64,000 bases of DNA from JACCQS01 sp963766765 (GTDB taxonomy: Bacteria > Actinomycetota > Actinomycetes > Mycobacteriales > Geodermatophilaceae), in the NCBI GenBank assembly GCA_963766765.1, contig CAVYBR010000014.1, positions 248,001 to 312,000 of the forward strand. Direction: 5' to 3'. Below, in pieces: positions 7,863-17,237 of this stretch (within the stretch, counting starts at the first letter, position 1; every line of letters starts with the position of its first letter). The position numbers and the translations under genes were made by a program. The notes under the pieces are model-generated. The model searched no databases. It saw only the letters and a program-made list of their open reading frames with translations, and was not told the origin of the DNA.

Positions 7863-9992
7863 ATGCCCCCCGAGGACACGTCTGTGGACCGGCGTCGGCG
7901 CAGCAACCGACGCCGTTGGATCCTCCCGGCTCTGCTCATCCTGATCTGGTTGGGAGTCGGCGGACCGCTCGGGTCCTTCCAAGGTCAGCTAGCCACTGTC
8001 GCCGAGAATGACAATGCTGCGTTCCTGCCGACTACTGCCGAGTCGACCAGGGTCAACGAGCTGCAGCGAGGCTTTGTCGACGCGGAGATCATCCCGGCGA
8101 TCGTTGTCTACGAGCGAGAGTCCGGCATCACCCCCGACGACCTCGCCGTCGCCGAAGACGACATTGCCGAGATGGGCGACCTCGAAGGCTTGACCGGTGC
8201 GATCTCACCGCCGATCCCGTCCGAGGACGGGCAGGCCCTGCAGGTGATCGTGCCCCTGAACGCCAACCTCGGTGAGGAGCTGAGCCCGCTCGTCACAGAG
8301 ATCCGGGAGATCGTGGCCAACGACGACATCGACTTCGTCTCGGTGGCCGGGCCGGGTGGGATCTTTGCCGACTTCGGCGAAGCCTTCGGCGATATCGACG
8401 GCTTCCTGGTGGTCGTCACAGGCATCGTGGTCGCGTTCATCCTCGTACTCGTGTACCGGAGTCCGATCCTGCCGCTGGTCGTACTCGTCGGCGCCGCACT
8501 GGCTTTGGGCGTCTCAGCCGCAGCCGTGTACGGGCTGGTCAAGGCTGATGTCATCACTCTCAACGGTCAGAGTCAGGGCATCCTCCTCATCCTCGTATTC
8601 GGTGCGTCAACGGACTACGCGTTGCTCCTCGTCTCTCGATTCCGTGAGGAGTTGCATCGCACCGATGACAAGTACGTCGCGATCCGGGCGGCACTGCGCG
8701 GTGCGGCGGCGCCGATCGTTGCCTCGGCTATCACCGTCATTCTCGGTGTCCTGTGCCTGCTCTTCTCTGATCTGAATTCCAATCGCGGACTCGGTCCGGT
8801 GGCCGCGATCGGCATCGCCTCGTCGTTGCTCGTCCAGCTGACCTACCTGCCTGCCGCTCTGACCCTGCTCGGGCGGGGCGCGTTCTGGCCACGTCGACCC
8901 AAGAAGGACGACGTCGAGCCAGGTACGAGCGGCATCTGGTCAAAGGTCGCGAGTCTGGTCGGTGCCCACCCTCGCCGGGTCTGGCTGTCGACCTCGATTC
9001 TCCTGCTGATCGCCGGCGCGTTCGTCTTCCAACTCCGAGTTGGCGGGGCCTCGCAGACCGACATCTTCTTGACCGAGGTCGACTCGGTCGCCGGTCAGGA
9101 AGTGCTCGGCGAGCACTTCTCCGCCGGTGCAGGCTCACCCGCGGTCATCATCGGTCCGGAGGAGGATCTCGAGGATCTGGTCGCCGCGGCCGAGTCGGTC
9201 GAGGCGGTCGACTCCGCAGAGGTGACGACCGAATCGCCACCCGGCGCACCTCCCGGCGCTCCCGGCGGAGATCCCAAGGTCGTCGATGGTCTTGTGCAGA
9301 TCACTGCAGTGCTCGGTGTGCCCGCCGACGGCGACGAGGGGTTTCAGGCGATCCGTGACATCCGCGCGGCGGTTGGCGACGTGGGTGACGGCGACGCACT
9401 GGTCGGCGGCTTTCCGGCCATCAATCTCGACGTCCAGGACACCGCCGAACGCGATCTCGCCCTGATCATTCCGATCGTCCTGTTGGTCGTCTTCGTCGTC
9501 CTTGCGGTACTCCTACGGGCCTTGCTGGTGCCGTTGCTGCTGATCGCCACCGTCGTCCTGTCCTATCTCGCCACCCTCGGGATCGCCGAACTCGTCTTCG
9601 ACCACATCTTCGACTGGCCACCGGCCGATCCATCCGTACCGTTGTTCGGCTTCGTCTTCCTCGTGGCGTTAGGCATCGACTACAACATCTTCCTCATGAC
9701 CCGCGTCCGCGAGGAGGCACTCAAGAGCGGGACGCGGCCGGGCATCCTCGCCGGTCTACGGGTCACCGGAGGAGTGATCACCTCGGCGGGGGTGGTCCTT
9801 GCCGCCACGTTCGCCGCGCTGGGAGTCATCCCGATCCTCTTCCTCGCCCAGATCGCGTTCGTCGTCGCCTTCGGGGTCCTGCTGGATACGACGCTCGTCC
9901 GGTCGCTGCTCGTCCCTGCCCTGACACACGACATCGGCAGGGCCATCTGGTGGCCGAGCAAACTCGCGCGCGCCGACACGTCGTCCAACTGA
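7863..9992 (+). CDS. MMPL/RND family membrane transporter
   Basis: The 709-residue protein has the two-fold MMPL layout. A membrane helix near 25 precedes a periplasmic loop (about 45-180) and five to six helices, and this is repeated after residue 370. The motifs GASTDYALLLVSRFREEL and LGIDYNIFLMTRVREEAL mark the RND half-repeats, with the Asp-Tyr pairs used in proton relay. Upstream frame extension into lipB is rejected because GAGGA stands 6 nt before the ATG at 7863. A Pro/Gly-rich patch (PPGAPPGAPGG) lies in the second periplasmic loop. The substrate is unknown; mycobacterial homologues export lipids. Confidence 0.93.
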   Translation: MPPEDTSVDRRRRSNRRRWILPALLILIWLGVGGPLGSFQGQLATVAENDNAAFLPTTAESTRVNELQRGFVDAEIIPAIVVYERESGITPDDLAVAEDDIAEMGDLEGLTGAISPPIPSEDGQALQVIVPLNANLGEELSPLVTEIREIVANDDIDFVSVAGPGGIFADFGEAFGDIDGFLVVVTGIVVAFILVLVYRSPILPLVVLVGAALALGVSAAAVYGLVKADVITLNGQSQGILLILVFGASTDYALLLVSRFREELHRTDDKYVAIRAALRGAAAPIVASAITVILGVLCLLFSDLNSNRGLGPVAAIGIASSLLVQLTYLPAALTLLGRGAFWPRRPKKDDVEPGTSGIWSKVASLVGAHPRRVWLSTSILLLIAGAFVFQLRVGGASQTDIFLTEVDSVAGQEVLGEHFSAGAGSPAVIIGPEEDLEDLVAAAESVEAVDSAEVTTESPPGAPPGAPGGDPKVVDGLVQITAVLGVPADGDEGFQAIRDIRAAVGDVGDGDALVGGFPAINLDVQDTAERDLALIIPIVLLVVFVVLAVLLRALLVPLLLIATVVLSYLATLGIAELVFDHIFDWPPADPSVPLFGFVFLVALGIDYNIFLMTRVREEALKSGTRPGILAGLRVTGGVITSAGVVLAATFAALGVIPILFLAQIAFVVAFGVLLDTTLVRSLLVPALTHDIGRAIWWPSKLARADTSSN

Positions 9993-10028
9993 ACTGAACA
10001 GCAGGGCTGGACGTACTCTGATCCCACG

Positions 10029-11012
10029 GTGCGTGAAATCGTCGTTTTCAGCGGGAATGCCCATCCAGGGTTTGCGCAGCGAATATGTGCTCACCTAGGG
10101 GTGGAGCTGTCGCACGCCTCGATCATCAGATTCAGCAACGACTGCTTACAGGTCCAGCTGCAGGCCAACTGCCGGCAACGCGATGTCTACGTCGTGCAGC
10201 CTCTGGTGCCGCCGACTCAGGAGCACCTGATGGAGCTGCTGTTGATGCTGGACGCTGCGCGCGGCGCTTCGGCTGCCCAGATCACCGCTGTGATTCCGCA
10301 CTACGCCTACGCGCGCTCGGACAAGAAGGACGCCTCGCGAATCTCCATCGGTGGGCGGCTCGTCGCTGATCTGCTGATCACCGCGGGAGCCAACCGGGTG
10401 ATCACGATGGCGTTGCACGCACCGCAGGTGCATGGGTTCTTCGGCGTCCCCGTGGATCACCTCACGGCAATCGGCGAGCTGGCCGAACACTTCCGCGGCC
10501 GTGATCTGAGCGAGACGGTCGTGGTGTCCCCGGACCTCGGGAACGCAAAGACCGCGACACAGTTCGCTCGGCTGCTGGGAACGTCGGTGGCCGCAGGTAG
10601 CAAGCAGAGGCTGGCTGACGACCGGGTCATCATCGATGCGATCGTCGGTGATGTTGCCGGCAAGCACGCGATCATCCTCGACGACGAGATCGCCACGGGC
10701 AGTTCCATAGTCACGCTGCTCGACAAACTTTCCGCCGACGGGGCAACAGGTGCCTCGGTCGCCTGCACGCACGGCCTGTTCACCGGGAAGGCGGCGGACT
10801 TGCTCGGCAGCCACCCGATGGTGACCGAGGTCGTCACGACGGACACGGTGCCCCCTCCGGATCAGTCGTGGGATCACCTGGTCGTGCGGTCTGTCGCCGA
10901 CCTGTTCGCAGAGGCGATCCAGCGCAGTCACGTCGGAGAGTCGGTCAGTAGCCTCTTCGATGGCGTCGACCCCACTCACGGGCCACCGCAACTACCGCTG
11001 CCCTTCGGCTGA
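10029..11012 (+). CDS. prs: Ribose-phosphate diphosphokinase, divergent paralogue
   Basis: The 327-residue product aligns over its length with PRPP synthetases: FSGNAHPGFAQRI at the start, IPHYAYARSDKK for ATP binding, LHAPQVHGFFGVPVD, the loop SKQR, and the PRPP-binding loop ILDDEIATGSSI. Several positions differ from the housekeeping form (VDDMIDTGGT, ARQDRK, RFSDGE). It is therefore probably a second Prs-like enzyme rather than the only one. A GTG start is used, and TCATCCCACG upstream offers no clear ribosome site. Neighbours do not point to a specific pathway. Confidence 0.85.
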   Translation: MREIVVFSGNAHPGFAQRICAHLGVELSHASIIRFSNDCLQVQLQANCRQRDVYVVQPLVPPTQEHLMELLLMLDAARGASAAQITAVIPHYAYARSDKKDASRISIGGRLVADLLITAGANRVITMALHAPQVHGFFGVPVDHLTAIGELAEHFRGRDLSETVVVSPDLGNAKTATQFARLLGTSVAAGSKQRLADDRVIIDAIVGDVAGKHAIILDDEIATGSSIVTLLDKLSADGATGASVACTHGLFTGKAADLLGSHPMVTEVVTTDTVPPPDQSWDHLVVRSVADLFAEAIQRSHVGESVSSLFDGVDPTHGPPQLPLPFG

Positions 11013-11113
11013 GCAGTCTCCCGGCTCGAAGTGTCGGCTGCGGCACCGGGTCGGCCGGCACACCTGTGGAAACGCTATGCGGGACAAGCGGCATCCCGCC
11101 TAGCGTGCATCGG

Positions 11114-12715
11114 ATGCAGCGACGTCTCGACGGATTCACGCTGAATGAATTGATCGGCTCCGGTGCGACCGGTGAGGTGTGGCGGGCGCGCCCGCAGGCC
11201 GGTGGCGCGGACGTAGTCCTGAAGTGGCTCGCCGCCGACGAGATCGACATCGAGAAGCTGGCGGCTTCCGGGCTGTGTGAGTTCCGTCATCCACACGTGG
11301 CGCGACTGCTGGACATCCGTCGAGACGGTTCGAACGTGGTGTTGGTGCATGAGTTCGTCTCTGGCGTCAGCCTTGCCGGCCTGCTGGCCGAACGCGATCG
11401 CCTCAGCGGCTCAGAGGTGGTCACTCTCCTCACCCCGATTGCGGAGGCACTGGGTGCTGCCCACCGGGCCGGGCTGTTGCATGCCAGCCTCAGCCCATCG
11501 GCAATTCTGGTGACACCGGACGGGCGTCCTATGGTGACCGACCTGGGGATCTGGCAGAGCCTTCGCACCGACTCAGCCGCAGCCTCCGCGTCGACACGGC
11601 TCGGCTACGGGGACCCGGAGGTGGCTCGGGGCGGGTCGCCCACACCGGAATCGGATGTGTTCGGGGTGGCAGCCATTGGCTACCACGCGCTGACCGGTCG
11701 GCCACCCTGGTCTGCGGGCGCTGGTGCTGACAACTGGGAACGGGCCTGCGAAGGCAGCGGCGTCGACCTCGAACCGCTCCTGAGCGGCTCCGGCGCGAGA
11801 TTGATCGACGTGATCGCGCGAGGGCTCTCCGATCGCCCGAGTGACCGAGGCGCCGCAAGGGACTTCGCAGCGGACGTCCGTGATGCTGCAGAACCCGAGC
11901 CGCTGCATCTGAGCGGCCCATACATCTGGCCCGACCTGCCGTCGCCAGTGCCGGCCGGCCAGGTCGGTCCGGATCCGGCCGCGGGCAAGGGGGGGTCACG
12001 AGCTTTGGACATCACCGGCGAGGTGCGCCGCGGCTCATCGGCACGGCATGCCGCGATGACGGGAACCAAGCGGAAGCGACCCGATCGGGCCAGCACTGTT
12101 CTGGGGCTCGGTCGCGGCGCACCGTCCAGGTTCGGCTCGGCCGCCCGGCTGGTGCCGCGTCGCGCGGTGGTCAGCGCCGGCCTTGCGCTGTCCCTGCTCG
12201 CGGTGCTCGTACTGGTCCTCGGTGGCAGGTCCTCCGAGGCCGGTCCAGATCAAGCGGGTCTTCCCGGTCCGGCGACGGCGCCAGCCGCTGACGAGGTCGA
12301 CGAGCGGGCGGTGCCGGACTCACCGGAGGAATGGGCCGGGCTGCTCACGATGCTCTACCAGCGGCGGACGCTTGCGTTCGAGACCGGCGACAGCTCGCTG
12401 CTGGATCGGGTCTTCACATCCGACAGCCCGCAGTTGGTGACCGATCGTCTGGAGCTGGACCGGTTGTCGGAGGCGGGGGTACTCCTTCGCGGCTTCGCAC
12501 CGGAGGTTCTCGGCGTCCACGATGTGTCCGTCAGCGGCGATGTCGCGACCTTGCAGATCACGGACGCGTTCGAGCCTTACGAAACCGTCCTTGCCGCCGA
12601 CATCCACGCCGCGCCGCTGGGCGAGCATCCCGGACGTGGATCGGCGATGGTGGTGATGACACTGGTGCGCACCGACGATGGCTGGCGAATTCAGACGGCC
12701 GCGCGGCTCGCCTGA
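11114..12715 (+). CDS. Membrane-anchored Ser/Thr pseudokinase
   Basis: The N-terminal about 260 residues have the protein kinase fold: the glycine loop IGSGATGEVWRA, the ATP lysine in VVLKWL and a TDLGI segment in the DFG position. The catalytic loop reads LLHASLSPSAIL where active kinases have HRDLKPxNIL, so the catalytic Asp and Lys are lost. A basic linker leads to one transmembrane helix (LALSLLAVLVLVLGG, about residues 357-371). An extracytoplasmic domain of about 150 residues follows that I do not recognise. It is probably a sensor or scaffold. The ATG at 11114 begins right before the kinase domain. Confidence 0.85.
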   Translation: MQRRLDGFTLNELIGSGATGEVWRARPQAGGADVVLKWLAADEIDIEKLAASGLCEFRHPHVARLLDIRRDGSNVVLVHEFVSGVSLAGLLAERDRLSGSEVVTLLTPIAEALGAAHRAGLLHASLSPSAILVTPDGRPMVTDLGIWQSLRTDSAAASASTRLGYGDPEVARGGSPTPESDVFGVAAIGYHALTGRPPWSAGAGADNWERACEGSGVDLEPLLSGSGARLIDVIARGLSDRPSDRGAARDFAADVRDAAEPEPLHLSGPYIWPDLPSPVPAGQVGPDPAAGKGGSRALDITGEVRRGSSARHAAMTGTKRKRPDRASTVLGLGRGAPSRFGSAARLVPRRAVVSAGLALSLLAVLVLVLGGRSSEAGPDQAGLPGPATAPAADEVDERAVPDSPEEWAGLLTMLYQRRTLAFETGDSSLLDRVFTSDSPQLVTDRLELDRLSEAGVLLRGFAPEVLGVHDVSVSGDVATLQITDAFEPYETVLAADIHAAPLGEHPGRGSAMVVMTLVRTDDGWRIQTAARLA

Positions 12716-12737
12716 TCCGTTGGTGCAGCATGGGGAC

Positions 12738-13628
12738 ATGCGATTCGTGATCGCCGGGTCCTCCGGCTTCCTTGGCACCGCCCTGCTCGCTCGCCTCGAT
12801 CAGGATGGGCACGAGGTCACCCGACTCGTCCGCCGCGAACCCAGTGACGCCCGATCCTCACGTTGGGACCCAGCCGCGGGGGAGGTCGATCAAGCGGTCA
12901 TCGATGCTGCCGACGTGGTCGTCACGGTCGCCGGCGCTCCGATCATCCGGCCGTGGACCAAGTCCGTGCGCAGAGGCATCCGAGACAGCCGGGTAGCTGC
13001 GACGACGACACTGGCAACGTCGATTGCCCGTGCCGCGCGTCCACCGGCCTTCCTCGTCCAGTCCGGCAGTGATGTCTACGGCAGCAGCCGTGGGTCCCTG
13101 GTACTCGACGAGTCGACTCCCAGCGTGGATTCCGGCTTGCTCCAACGGGTGGCCATGGACGTCGAGGCGGCAACGCAACCGGCCGCGGATGCGGGCGCGC
13201 GCGTCTGCCTACTGCGCACTGGCGCCGTGATCGACAAGCGCGGCTCCACACTGCGCGCAATGCTGCCTGTCTTCCGGCTCGGATTGGGTGGTCGGGTCAG
13301 CGACGGCGGTCAGTATTTCCCGACCATCTCGTTGCGGGACTGGGTTGGAGCCGTGGTCCATCTCGCCCACGACTCCACCGCATCGGGCGCGTTCAACATC
13401 TGCGCACCCGAAGCCCCGACCAATGCTGAGTTCACTGAGTCCCTCGGTCGTGCGCTGCACCGGCCGACGAAGCTGATCGCCCCGGCATTCCTCTTGAAGC
13501 CGGTGTTGGGCGAGCTGTCCGCACTCTTGCTGGGCAGCGTCCGCACCGTGCCGCGGCGGCTCCACGAGCACGGCTACACGTTCCAGGACGCCACCATCGA
13601 CGAGATCGTGGCGCAAGCGTTGCGTTGA
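12738..13628 (+). CDS. NAD(P)-dependent epimerase-like protein, TIGR01777 family
   Basis: This 296-residue Rossmann protein begins MRFVIAGSSGFLGTAL (GxxGxxG) and carries the family motifs TVAGAPIIRPWTK, QSGSDVYGS and GGRVSDGGQYFPTISLRDWVGA. TIGR01777 proteins (YfcH/SulA-like) have no firm function. Actinobacteria commonly keep one next to lipB and sucB, as seen here, so a link to lipoate metabolism has been guessed but is not shown. It is convergent with sucB, leaving 4 nt between the stop codons. Confidence 0.9.
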   Translation: MRFVIAGSSGFLGTALLARLDQDGHEVTRLVRREPSDARSSRWDPAAGEVDQAVIDAADVVVTVAGAPIIRPWTKSVRRGIRDSRVAATTTLATSIARAARPPAFLVQSGSDVYGSSRGSLVLDESTPSVDSGLLQRVAMDVEAATQPAADAGARVCLLRTGAVIDKRGSTLRAMLPVFRLGLGGRVSDGGQYFPTISLRDWVGAVVHLAHDSTASGAFNICAPEAPTNAEFTESLGRALHRPTKLIAPAFLLKPVLGELSALLLGSVRTVPRRLHEHGYTFQDATIDEIVAQALR

Positions 13629-13632
13629 TCGG

Positions 13633-15654
13633 TCAGGACAGTCCCAGGGACGACTCGAAGTCGCCGGTTTCGAGGCGCTCTTTGATGGCGACCAAGAAGC
13701 GAGCGGCGTCGGCGCCGTCGACGATGCGGTGGTCGTACGTAAGCGCGAGGTAGACCATCGAGCGGACCGTGACGATCTCGCCAAGATTCGCATCTTCGAC
13801 AACCACTGGGCGTTTGACGACTGTCCCGGTCCCCAGGATCGCAACTTGCGGCTGGTTGATGATCGGCGTGTCGAACAACGCTCCACGACTGCCGGTGTTG
13901 GTCAGCGTGAAAGTGCCGCCGCCCAGTTCGTCGGGTGTCACCTTGTTGTTGCGGGTCCGTTCGGCGAGGTCGGCGATCTTGCGTGCAAACCCGCCGAGAT
14001 TGAGATCGCCGGCATTGTGGATCACCGGTACGAGCAGCCCGCGCTCAGTGTCGACGGCGATGCCGAGATTTTCGCTGTCGTGGTAGGTGACAGTGCCGGC
14101 TTCGGAGTCGATCGATGAATTGACCGTCGGGTAGGCCTTGAGCGCCTCGACCGCCGCCAGAGCAAAGAACGGCAGGTAGGTGAGTTTCACGCCTTCCCGA
14201 GCGAGGAAGTCGTTCTTGACCCGATCCCGCAGTCGAGCGACGTTCGTGAGGTCGACCTCGACGACGGTGGTCAGCTGCGCGCTGACGTGAAGCGACTCGA
14301 CCATCCGTTTCGCGATCAGCGCGCGCAGCCGGGTGAGCTTTTCGGTCCGACCCCGGAGGTTGGCCGCTGCCGATGCCGGTGCGGCGGATGTGCTGGCCGG
14401 AGCCGGAGCCGGAGCCGAGGCCGGAGCCGAGGCCGCTGGCTGCTCGGCGGGCCGATCCTGCGCCCCCTTCTCGGCACTCCCGGCACCGCCGGCGGCCTCG
14501 AGCACGTCCTGCTTGCGGATCCGGCCGCCGACACCCGTGCCGGTGAGCGAACTGAGGTCGACGTTGTGCTCGGCGGCCAACTTGCGCACCAATGGGGTGA
14601 CGTAGGCACCGCTGTCGGCGCTCGTCGGCCCGCTGGAGCCCGGTGTCTCACTCGGCGCAGCCGCATCAGGTGCGGCCTTGGCCTCCTCGCGTGGTGCGGG
14701 TGCTGGTTCGGCGGCCTCGGGTTCGACCGGCTCGGTCTCCGACTTGGATTCGGCCTCCGGCTTTGATTCGGCCTCGGGCTCGGACTCTGCTTCGGGCTTT
14801 GAGTCAGCCTCCGACTTGGATTCGGTCTTCTCCTCTGTCTCGTCGGCGGCCGGCTCGGCTGCGGACTGGTCACCTGAAGCATCGTCGCCGTCAGCAGCAC
14901 CGATGACGGCGAGCTCAGCACCCACCTGGACCGTCTCGTCCTCGTTGACCGCTATGGACAGCAGAGTTCCGCTCACCGGTGCCGGGATCTCGGTGTCGAC
15001 CTTGTCCGTACTGACCTCGAGCAACGGTTCGTCTGCCTCGACACTGTCGCCAACCGACTTCAGCCACCGGGTGACGGTTCCCTCGGTCACGCTCTCGCCC
15101 AGGGCCGGCATGTTCACCGACGTACCGGATGCGGACTGGGATCCGTCGGACCCGGTGCTCGTGCTGGACTCGCTCTGCGTGGTGTCCTGCTGCTCGTCGG
15201 CGGGGGCTGATGGCTGGTCCTCGTCCGGCGCTTGGTCATGCTCCGTCTCCGACGCTCCGGAGGACTGCTCGTCCGCCTCGCCGCTCTCAGAGGCGCCGCC
15301 GTCAGAGTCGCCACCGTCAGAGTCGCCAGTGTCAGAGTCGGCACTGTCAGAGTCGGCACTGCCAGCGTCGGCACTGCCAGCGTCGGCACTGCCAGCGTCG
15401 CTGTCGGCGGAGTCGCCCTCGTCGCCGATGATCGCGAGTTCCGCGCCCACCTGAACGGTCTCGTCCTCGGCAACCATGATCTTCTTCAGCACGCCACTGG
15501 CCGGAGCCGGTATCTCGGTGTCCACCTTGTCGGTGCTGACCTCGAGCAACGGCTCGTCGGCCTCTACCTGTTCACCCTCCTGCTTCAGCCAGCGGGTGAC
15601 CGTGCCCTCGGTGACGCTCTCGCCCAGTTGGGGCATCGTGACGGAGGTGGGCAT
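13633..15654 (-). CDS. sucB: Dihydrolipoamide acyltransferase, E2 of 2-oxoglutarate/pyruvate dehydrogenase
   Basis: The 673-residue E2 has two N-terminal lipoyl domains (about 1-77 and 178-255), each with the lipoylated lysine in EVSTDKVDTEIPAP. A subunit-binding domain (VTPLVRKLAAEHNVDL, about 345-380) follows, then the catalytic core with TYDHRIVDGADAARF near the C-terminus. Very acidic Ser/Asp/Glu-rich linkers separate the domains; the first is built from repeated SADAG/SDGG units. AAGGAG precedes the ATG. In M. tuberculosis the homologue (DlaT) serves pyruvate dehydrogenase and peroxynitrite defence, so the name sucB does not fix the substrate. Confidence 0.95.
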   Translation of the reverse strand: MPTSVTMPQLGESVTEGTVTRWLKQEGEQVEADEPLLEVSTDKVDTEIPAPASGVLKKIMVAEDETVQVGAELAIIGDEGDSADSDAGSADAGSADAGSADSDSADSDTGDSDGGDSDGGASESGEADEQSSGASETEHDQAPDEDQPSAPADEQQDTTQSESSTSTGSDGSQSASGTSVNMPALGESVTEGTVTRWLKSVGDSVEADEPLLEVSTDKVDTEIPAPVSGTLLSIAVNEDETVQVGAELAVIGAADGDDASGDQSAAEPAADETEEKTESKSEADSKPEAESEPEAESKPEAESKSETEPVEPEAAEPAPAPREEAKAAPDAAAPSETPGSSGPTSADSGAYVTPLVRKLAAEHNVDLSSLTGTGVGGRIRKQDVLEAAGGAGSAEKGAQDRPAEQPAASAPASAPAPAPASTSAAPASAAANLRGRTEKLTRLRALIAKRMVESLHVSAQLTTVVEVDLTNVARLRDRVKNDFLAREGVKLTYLPFFALAAVEALKAYPTVNSSIDSEAGTVTYHDSENLGIAVDTERGLLVPVIHNAGDLNLGGFARKIADLAERTRNNKVTPDELGGGTFTLTNTGSRGALFDTPIINQPQVAILGTGTVVKRPVVVEDANLGEIVTVRSMVYLALTYDHRIVDGADAARFLVAIKERLETGDFESSLGLS

Positions 15655-15701
15655 GGCGGTGGTGGACTCCTTCTAGGCGTGTGCGGGCGTAGCGGGACAG
15701 G

Positions 15702-17084
15702 TCATCCGTGCACGTGCAGAGGTTTCCCGGCCAGCGCCAGGTGCGCCTCGCCGAGCGCCTCCGATTGGGTGGGGTGCGGGTGGATCAGGCTCGCAACCTC
15801 ATCAGGGAACGCCTCCCAGTTGTAGATCAACATGGCCTCAGCGATCAGCTCGCCGACTCGGGAGCCAACCATGTGGACGCCCACCACTGGGCCATTCTTG
15901 GCCCGGATGACTCGGACCGCGCCCTGGGTCTTCAGGATCTGGCTCTTGCCGTTGCCGCCCAGGTCATAGGTCAGCGCCTCGATCTCGCCGTGCTTTTCGC
16001 TCGCTTGAGCCTCGGTGAGACCGACAGAGGCGACCTCCGGCTCGGAGTAGGTGATCCGTGGTACTCCGGCGTAGTCGATGGGCACCACTGGAAGTCCGGC
16101 CAGCCGCTCCGCGACGAGGATGCCCTCGCCGAAGCCGACGTGGGCGAGTTGCAGAGTCGGGATGAGGTCTCCGACCGCGGAAATGGTGGGGACCGAGGTC
16201 TGGCACAACTCGTCGACAACGACGAAACCACGTTCCATCGTCACGCCGTTCTCCTCGTACCCCAGTCCGTCAGAGACCGGCCCCCGACCGACGGCCACAA
16301 GCAGTAGCTCGGCGTCGATGGTCTTGCCGTTCTCCAGCGAGACCTGAACTCCGTTGTCGGTCGAGGTGACGCCGGCGAACTTGCTGCCCAGCTCAAAGTT
16401 GATCTTGCGCTTGCGAAAGGCGCGCTCGAGCAGCTTGGACGACGATTCGTCCTCGAGCGGGACGAGGTGCGGCAGCGCTTCGACGATCGTGACCTCGGCG
16501 CCGAAGGACTTCCAGACGCTGGCGAATTCGCACCCGATCACCCCGCCCCCGAGGATGACGACCGACGATGGCACGTGCTCGAGCCGCAGTGCGTGATCAC
16601 TGGTGATCACCTTCAAGCCGTCGATCTCCATTCCGGGCAAGGACCGCGCATAGCTGCCGGTGGCAAGTAACACGTGCCTGCCCTCGTACGTCTGCTCGCC
16701 CACCTGTACGGCAGTCGGCGAGACGAGCCGGCCCTCGCCCTCGACGTAGGTGACCTTGCGAGCTTTGACCAGACCCTGCAGGCCCTTGTAGAGCCGGCCG
16801 ACTACCCCGTCCTTGTATGAGTTGACGCCGGTCATGTCGATCCCGGCGAGAGAGATCTTGACGCCGAACTGCTCACCCTCGCGGGCGGTGTCGGCGACCT
16901 CGGCTGCGTGCAGGAGCGCCTTGGTCGGGATGCAGCCACGGTGCAGGCAGGTTCCGCCGACCTTGTCCTTCTCGATGAGGACCACCGACATGCCGAGCTC
17001 GGCTGCTCGGAAGGCCGCCGCGTACCCGCCGGATCCGCCACCGAGGATCACAAGGTCGGCTGGGCTGGTGCTCGGCTCGGTCAC
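15702..17084 (-). CDS. lpdA: Dihydrolipoyl dehydrogenase (E3)
   Basis: E3 reoxidises the lipoyl groups of the E2 encoded 47 nt downstream. The 460-residue flavoprotein has the FAD motif ILGGGSGGYAAAFRA, the redox disulfide GGTCLHRGCIPTK, the NAD motif ILGGGVIGCEFA, the second FAD segment ISAVGDLIP and the C-terminal HPHPTQSEALGEA with the catalytic histidine. The GTG at 17084 is set by AGGAGGAA immediately upstream; ATGs further upstream have no such signal. The pair forms a two-gene operon. Confidence 0.96.
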   Translation of the reverse strand: MTEPSTSPADLVILGGGSGGYAAAFRAAELGMSVVLIEKDKVGGTCLHRGCIPTKALLHAAEVADTAREGEQFGVKISLAGIDMTGVNSYKDGVVGRLYKGLQGLVKARKVTYVEGEGRLVSPTAVQVGEQTYEGRHVLLATGSYARSLPGMEIDGLKVITSDHALRLEHVPSSVVILGGGVIGCEFASVWKSFGAEVTIVEALPHLVPLEDESSSKLLERAFRKRKINFELGSKFAGVTSTDNGVQVSLENGKTIDAELLLVAVGRGPVSDGLGYEENGVTMERGFVVVDELCQTSVPTISAVGDLIPTLQLAHVGFGEGILVAERLAGLPVVPIDYAGVPRITYSEPEVASVGLTEAQASEKHGEIEALTYDLGGNGKSQILKTQGAVRVIRAKNGPVVGVHMVGSRVGELIAEAMLIYNWEAFPDEVASLIHPHPTQSEALGEAHLALAGKPLHVHG

Positions 17085-17237
17085 GTGCTTCCTCCTGGGT
17101 TTCGCCTGACGGGCACGGGACATGCGTACCCGCACGCTACGCACCCATGCTCGTGTCCGGTCGCCCATCCTGCCACTGTCAGCACGCGCATGAGTTCGGC
17201 CCTATCGTGGAGGGCCGCAGATGATGGGGAGGCCGAC

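Noticed and set aside
15290..15420. Short tandem repeats in sucB that could be taken for a CRISPR array
   Set aside because: Units are contiguous, 15-18 bp, in frame with the protein linker and have no spacers.
14678..15825. Ser- or Arg-rich plus-strand frames opposite the sucB linkers
   Set aside because: They arise from the repetitive linker DNA read backwards; no start signals or conserved content.
16908..17237. Long N-terminal extension (213-codon frame) of the small protein at 17238
   Set aside because: It overlaps lpdA antisense; GTG 17238 has a strong ribosome site and gives a plausible domain start.
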